Assembly (NCBI GenBank): GCA_964567685.1
Contig: CAZMNO010000012.1
Span: 13,892 to 77,891, forward strand
Direction of reading: 5' to 3'
Source: UBA5972 sp964567685
Lineage (GTDB): Bacteria; Pseudomonadota; Alphaproteobacteria; Rhodobacterales; Rhodobacteraceae
DNA: 64,000 bases
Below, piece by piece: positions 59,555-64,000 of the stretch; position 1 is the stretch's first letter; every line of letters begins with the position of its first letter. The notes below the pieces were generated by a model. The model was not told the origin of the DNA. It saw only the letters and a list, made by a program, of their open reading frames with translations, and made no database searches. Made by a program: the position numbers and the translations under genes.

Positions 59555-61350
59555 GCGGCATCCTCCAGACCGACAGGTGTCAGATTGACGGTGAAAACTG
59601 CACCACCGTCGGCATGGTTCTTGCCGGTTATCCGCCCACCAAAGCTTTGCACGATACCGTATGAAATCGACAATCCCAGCCCCATTCCCTCGGATTTGCC
59701 GACGGCTTTGGTTGAATAGAACGGATCGAAAATCTTTTTCGGATCGCCCAGACCCGGGCCATTGTCGCGGATGCTCAGATTGGTCTGCGCATCACCTTGC
59801 TCAATTGAAATCCAGATTTCCTTTTCGCTTTGCGCCTCCATTGCGTCGATGGCGTTGGAAAGCAGGTTCAGAACCACCTGCTGCAAGCGCACTTCACCGC
59901 CGCGCACCATCACGGTTTCTTTGAGATCCGGTCGGTGGATATTCACATGCGTCTCTGCTAGACGCGGTTCAATCAATTCCAAAGCAGCCTCAACTACGGA
60001 TGACAGATCGACATCGGTCATCGGCTCGCCTTCGCGGCGCGAAAAGGCGCGCAGGTTCTTGATGATCCGGCCCATGCGCCGTGCCAGATCGGATATCCTG
60101 GTGAGGTTTTGCCGCGTGGTTGTTGTGTTGCCCTGATCCAGAAACTGCGTTGCGTTTTCAGCAAAAGACCGGATGGCCATCAGCGGTTGGTTGAGCTCGT
60201 GGCTGATACCCGCAGACATCTGACCGAGAGCCGACAGTTTGCCAGCCTGCACAAGTTCCTGCTGTGCCTCTTTCAGGGCGTCTTCTGCCTCCTGGCGTTC
60301 CTTGACCTGCTGACGCAGATCTTCGTTAACGCGCGAAAGCTCGGCCGTTCGGCGCGCCACGCGGGATTCCAGTTCAAGATTGGCGTATTCTTCAACCTCC
60401 AGTCGCTCGGCCAGCGCAATCCGCCTTTGCGTCAGGATCAAAAGCACCCCGCCAACCACCAGCGAGGCTGCCGCTGCAAACGCCGCCTGCAACAGGGCGG
60501 TCCTGAGAACCGGGGCCGTATCAATCAGGATCCGCGCCTCTAATCCGATAACCGGTGTGGATTTTGTAAGGCGAAGCGCGGGGTTTTTGAAATGCGGGTC
60601 CTTCCGAAAGCTCCATAAAACGTTTCCAGCGACCTCGGCGGATCGGTATGTGGGAAATTCGGCGATAGAAATATCCGGGTATTTCTTTGAAATCGCCGCT
60701 AATTCTCGATCAGTTGTGCTTGGAAACTCTTTCAGAAACAAAAGCCTGCGCCGGTTCGCACCGAAAACGACCCCGAATTTGTCAACGAAATACAGGTCGT
60801 TTGGGTTGGACCGCCAATCCGTTTCCACCGCTTCGATATCGGCGCGAACAACCAGTGCGCCAACCAGTCTGTCGTTCAGCCGGATCGGCGCTGCCGAGTA
60901 GACCGAGCGGCCTTCCTCAGCCGTATGCCCCTGCGCGGTTCCAAGCGCACCGTTGAGGGCCCGCTGGAAATAGGAGGTTTCACTGTAGTCGGTTGTGCGT
61001 TCGCTCGGGTTTGACGACGCCAGCAGCCTGCCATCAGCCGAAAGAACAAAAATCTCCTGCGATCCGGTTTTATCCGCGGTTTCAAGCAACAAGCTTTCGG
61101 TCTTGGCGCGAATACCCGTGCCCCCGTCCGTGACTAGGTCAATTAGGGCAGGGTGGTCTGCCATCACAACGGAAAGCTGGCGGAACTTCTGAATATGCCC
61201 CTGTAGGCCATCCACAGCCAAAGAAAGCTCGGTCTGCCCGCGCTTGGCCAGACTGTTAAGGGCTTTTTGATAACCCCACCAGCCGATGCCGGTTGCAAAA
61301 ATGATGACAACCGCCAGGTAGATCGTTGTGGGTATGAACAGCTTTCGCAA
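59551..61350 (-). CDS. dctB: DctB-type sensor histidine kinase
   Basis: A 599-residue membrane kinase that senses the transported acid. Helix 1 is at about residues 7-27, a periplasmic double-Cache-like region follows to about 280, then helix 2, a short coiled coil (ELESRVARRTAELSRVNEDL), and a HisKA/HATPase core with the phospho-histidine near residue 384 (MSAGISHELNQPLMAIRSF), N-box VLNLLSNAIDAM, DNGPGLGD and GMGLGLSISYGI. It starts at TTG with GGAGG seven bases upstream. It is cotranscribed with dctD. Confidence 0.93.
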   Translation of the reverse strand: MRKLFIPTTIYLAVVIIFATGIGWWGYQKALNSLAKRGQTELSLAVDGLQGHIQKFRQLSVVMADHPALIDLVTDGGTGIRAKTESLLLETADKTGSQEIFVLSADGRLLASSNPSERTTDYSETSYFQRALNGALGTAQGHTAEEGRSVYSAAPIRLNDRLVGALVVRADIEAVETDWRSNPNDLYFVDKFGVVFGANRRRLLFLKEFPSTTDRELAAISKKYPDISIAEFPTYRSAEVAGNVLWSFRKDPHFKNPALRLTKSTPVIGLEARILIDTAPVLRTALLQAAFAAAASLVVGGVLLILTQRRIALAERLEVEEYANLELESRVARRTAELSRVNEDLRQQVKERQEAEDALKEAQQELVQAGKLSALGQMSAGISHELNQPLMAIRSFAENATQFLDQGNTTTTRQNLTRISDLARRMGRIIKNLRAFSRREGEPMTDVDLSSVVEAALELIEPRLAETHVNIHRPDLKETVMVRGGEVRLQQVVLNLLSNAIDAMEAQSEKEIWISIEQGDAQTNLSIRDNGPGLGDPKKIFDPFYSTKAVGKSEGMGLGLSISYGIVQSFGGRITGKNHADGGAVFTVNLTPVGLEDAA

Positions 61351-61527
61351 GCCCGGCCTCCGCTTTTAGGCCAGTTTGAAGCACCGGCGCCATCTTGACC
61401 AGTCTGTTTGCTGGGCTCCTATTCGTTGGGCTTTGCAATCAGATAACCGTCAAGCAAGGCCTTTATAACGAAATTCCAAAGAGGTTAGTTTCCCACAATT
61501 GGCTGTCGAAATTCAACGGCTTTGCCG

Positions 61528-62664
61528 CTAACTCACTTCGTACTGTTTGGAATCCGCATCCAGTCTTACAGTTTCGATCGCGCTGGCGGGAAAATCCACA
61601 ATCAGCTGCCGCTGAGCAACACTATTCTTCCATTCACCGAACGGTGTGTATCGATAGGTCGAATCCCAGCTTCGATAAACGCTGGGTATCTTCTCAACCA
61701 GTAATTGTGATTTCCGGCTCATGCGAAAAAAGGACAGGCTTTGTGTGTTCTTAGATAACAGTGCAAGAGTAACCGGGAAGGTCGAATAACTGATAATCAG
61801 ATGCTCAGCGGCGACCAGACGTTTGGCATCCCGTCGCTCCCTGGACTTGGGATAGCTAATTGTCTCCATGCCCTGTTTCAGTGCCCAGAATTCAAGCGCA
61901 TCAAGAACAGGGTTATTTCGGTCCTCGCTAATGATCTCGATCTTTTGGCGACCAGTTTCATTCGCAAGCCGTTCGATTTCGCAAGTATAAAAAGCCAGGG
62001 GGGGCTGTCCGTAATTTGGATATCCGCCCTTGCGGTTTGTCATGATATCGCCGCCACGAATGTGCACAGTTATAGCTGCGCGCTGGGGTTCAGCTGAAAG
62101 CCACCGGATATTGGGTTGCAGGTAGTTGTCGATAATCCTAACGAAATCCGACTGGGGGAGCGCTTCTAGGCGGGGATGGCAATATGAATTGAAGAAACCC
62201 GACCAAAGCCCGACTTGCTTGTTCTTGAAATTGGGCATGGCCTGAATAAGAACCGGCCCTGACCCAGCCGATTTTCGTCCGGGTAGCCAAGGGAACTGGT
62301 GATATATTTTGGGTATCCCAAAGATTTCGGCAAATGCCAGCGCATGAATACACTGAATTATGTTATTTCCGAACCTGCCCGCAACTGGCAGCCAAAGATA
62401 GTCGATTTGATCCTTGAATGCATTTTCGAGGTTTCCACAGGCCTCAAATCGAGTGTTTACATAGCTAAACCACACTTCCGGGTTTGCGGATTTTTCAATA
62501 TTGTTAATACCCAACCGCGTACAGATAGCTTTCGTCGCCTTCTCGGCAAGAACCGGATCGGTATTCAGGGAAAAACGCGGAATTTGTTTTGATTTCCTCA
62601 AGTCTTTGCGAGAAGTGAACCTGACCGGTCTCCTATCTTTTCCAGACTCGCTTTGTTGGTGCAT
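61528..62664 (-). CDS. Putative fucosyltransferase-like glycosyltransferase
   Basis: A 378-residue protein of uncertain function. VAGRFGNNIIQCIHALAFAEIFG resembles the GGLGNQMFQ motif of GT11 alpha-1,2-fucosyltransferases, and AITVHIRGGDIM matches the HxRxGD motif of that superfamily. There is no signal or membrane helix. The N-terminal about 90 residues are basic and variable. Base composition is lower in GC than flanking dct genes, suggesting transfer. AGGAAAA precedes the ATG. The flanking gaps (61351-61527 and 62665-62886) show no genes. Confidence 0.6.
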   Translation of the reverse strand: MHQQSESGKDRRPVRFTSRKDLRKSKQIPRFSLNTDPVLAEKATKAICTRLGINNIEKSANPEVWFSYVNTRFEACGNLENAFKDQIDYLWLPVAGRFGNNIIQCIHALAFAEIFGIPKIYHQFPWLPGRKSAGSGPVLIQAMPNFKNKQVGLWSGFFNSYCHPRLEALPQSDFVRIIDNYLQPNIRWLSAEPQRAAITVHIRGGDIMTNRKGGYPNYGQPPLAFYTCEIERLANETGRQKIEIISEDRNNPVLDALEFWALKQGMETISYPKSRERRDAKRLVAAEHLIISYSTFPVTLALLSKNTQSLSFFRMSRKSQLLVEKIPSVYRSWDSTYRYTPFGEWKNSVAQRQLIVDFPASAIETVRLDADSKQYEVS

Positions 62665-62886
62665 AGGTACTTTTTTCCTAAACAGAGTCGCTCAAATAGC
62701 CAGCTTGGCCAATTACCGATAAACGGTGGTGCTCGGAGGTTGAATGCGGATTATTTGATCGATGCCTGCAAGCTTGTGAAGTATTGCACAAGCGGATCAA
62801 TCCAATCAACAAAGACAAACCGCTGCTGCGGGTTCCAACAGTCTTCTGAGCTATGCCAGCGGCACTCAGACAATTAACGATATACT

Positions 62887-63759
62887 TCAGAGTCTTACCC
62901 GCCGCTTTGCACCAAACACAGCCATTGCTGCAACCGATGCGATCACCAGCGCGCCACCGGCAAGTTCTTTTGCGGACATGGCTTCACCGACAAACAGCCA
63001 GACCCAGACCGGCCCCAACGCGCTTTCGATCAGAACCAGAAGGCTGACCTCTGCCGCTGGGACATAGGGAGTGCCGGTGGTGACCAGGGCTATGCCCAAA
63101 CCGATGGTGAAAGCACCCATGAACAGGATCATCACGAGGTCGTAAGACCCGACAACAAGCCCCCCTGCCATCGTCAGGGTCGTGATCAATCCAAATATCA
63201 TGGTGAAGATACCACCCAGAAAAGTACCCCCTAAAACTGAGGATTTGCCACTGCGTCGCGCCAGAACCAGCATCAGTGCAAAGGCAAGGGCCGAGGCAAG
63301 CGCAATCAGGTTGCCTACGGTGCGCCCCTGCGCCAATCCGTCGCTTATCATCACGGCAACACCGACAGAGGCCACGATCATAGCCGCCCAAGTGACAGGC
63401 TTAACCCGCTCACCAATCCAAACCCGGCCGATTATCGCCGCCAGAAACGGTGCTGCCGTCAGGATGAACAAGGTCGAGGCAACCGAGGTCAGAAGCATGG
63501 CAAAAACATAGGTGCAAAATGCCATCGACAAGACCACTCCCATCGACAAATCAAACCTGTCAAGGCTTTTGAGGAATTCGCCCGGGCCAACGCGTCGGCG
63601 CAGGCAGGCGACCAGCATCACCATCGCTGAAAGGGCGATTGAACGGTAAAACAGAATCTGAAACCCGTCAGCGCTGTCGAGCAACCGCATGATAAGCCCG
63701 ACAAAGCTCATGCAGGTGCCACCGGCCAGAATCAACAGAACGGCACTCTTTTTCTGCAT
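62887..63759 (-). CDS. EamA/DMT-family transporter
   Basis: A 290-residue membrane protein with about ten helices in two EamA repeats; it has LLILAGGTCMSFVGLIMRLL at the N-terminus and GTPYVPAAEVSLLVLIESALG in the second repeat. It is a presumed exporter of small metabolites, of unknown specificity. GGAGGTCAA directly precedes the ATG. The C-terminus is basic (FGAKRRVRL). Confidence 0.88.
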   Translation of the reverse strand: MQKKSAVLLILAGGTCMSFVGLIMRLLDSADGFQILFYRSIALSAMVMLVACLRRRVGPGEFLKSLDRFDLSMGVVLSMAFCTYVFAMLLTSVASTLFILTAAPFLAAIIGRVWIGERVKPVTWAAMIVASVGVAVMISDGLAQGRTVGNLIALASALAFALMLVLARRSGKSSVLGGTFLGGIFTMIFGLITTLTMAGGLVVGSYDLVMILFMGAFTIGLGIALVTTGTPYVPAAEVSLLVLIESALGPVWVWLFVGEAMSAKELAGGALVIASVAAMAVFGAKRRVRL

Positions 63760-63850
63760 TTGACCTCCGGAAATCTCGCCGAAACCGACCTAATAGCCAA
63801 ATAGGTCGCTCTGTCCAGCCAGAATATCGTCCGTGCTTGATCAGAACTGC

Positions 63851-63879
63851 TTGACGGACCCGTCACGCACCCCTAAAAC
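63851..63879 (+). promoter_or_regulatory. Candidate promoter of tRNA-Asp
   Basis: TTGACG (63851-63856) and TAAAAC (63874-63879) lie 17 bases apart, about 45 bases before the tRNA. Confidence 0.55.
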
Positions 63880-63923
63880 CGCCCTCACGCTGCGCCCCCG
63901 AGAGGGCACAGTGTGGTCAGTTG

Positions 63924-64000
63924 GCGGTTGTAGCTCAGTTGGTTAGAGTGCCGGCCTGTCACGCCGGAGGTCGCGGGTTCGAGCCCCGTCAACCGCGCCA
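63924..64000 (+). tRNA. tRNA-Asp (anticodon GTC)
   Basis: A 77-base cloverleaf. GCGGTTG (63924-63930) pairs with CAACCGC near the 3' end; the anticodon stem CCGGC/GCCGG encloses CTGTCAC, giving GTC; the T-arm holds TTCGAGC; CCA is encoded. The window ends exactly at the final A. GUC anticodons are queuosine targets of Tgt and QueA. Confidence 0.97.

Overview
The window is typical chromosomal DNA of an alphaproteobacterium, most likely of the Rhodobacterales (Roseobacter-type). The signs are moderately high GC, densely packed genes with ATGA/GTGA overlaps, family-level markers (DUF6446 after glyQ, M23 peptidase with bactofilin, FolB with a long C-terminal extension, SPY-type RF2) and the mix of housekeeping genes. 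The assignment is inferred from gene content, not from a search.

Layout. 0.1-7.3 kb: glyQ, a DUF6446 membrane protein, an FkbM methyltransferase, glyS and a PPDK-like enzyme. 7.5-12.4 kb: a SleB-type wall hydrolase, a CAP protein and a folB-folP-glmM run. 12.4-18.3 kb: a minimal secretin-like protein, a DMT exporter, an orphan small gene, ilvC, two overlapping Lrp regulators and a class V aminotransferase. 18.3-25 kb: a UbiH-type hydroxylase, a pyrimidine nucleotidase, an FCD GntR regulator, an MshEN-GT2 glycosyltransferase, carA and yqeY. 25-38 kb: PBP1A, a fatty acid hydroxylase, prfB, a radical SAM sulfatase maturase, bactofilin plus M23 peptidase, an AsmA-like protein and queA. 38-51.3 kb: MFS, DUF924, lpd, dnaB, an apparent unannotated 36-aa membrane peptide, a tpiA/tfoX/iscA-like operon, a DUF418-like protein, SufT-like, tgt, lon and a histidine phosphatase.

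51.3-55 kb is the accessory part: tRNA-Val(TAC), the first ~50 codons of a tyrosine integrase, a sulfotransferase whose last ~36 residues are read antisense through that integrase remnant, then a TadE/TadG pair with no pilus machinery nearby. 55-61.4 kb is a TRAP dicarboxylate-type system (dctM, dctQ, dctP) with its two-component pair dctB/dctD. The window closes with a fucosyltransferase-like gene, a DMT exporter and tRNA-Asp(GTC), whose encoded CCA is the last base triplet.

Themes: cell-wall growth (glmM, PBP1A, M23/bactofilin, SleB), folate synthesis, queuosine (queA, tgt), Fe-S assembly (IscA-like, SufT-like) and regulated C4-acid-type uptake. I saw no complete novel system. The best leads are the integration scar and chimaeric sulfotransferase at tRNA-Val, and a DctD-like regulator that has lost the Walker A lysine and the GAFTGA loop yet sits beside two near-palindromes 32 bp apart that resemble DctD operators.
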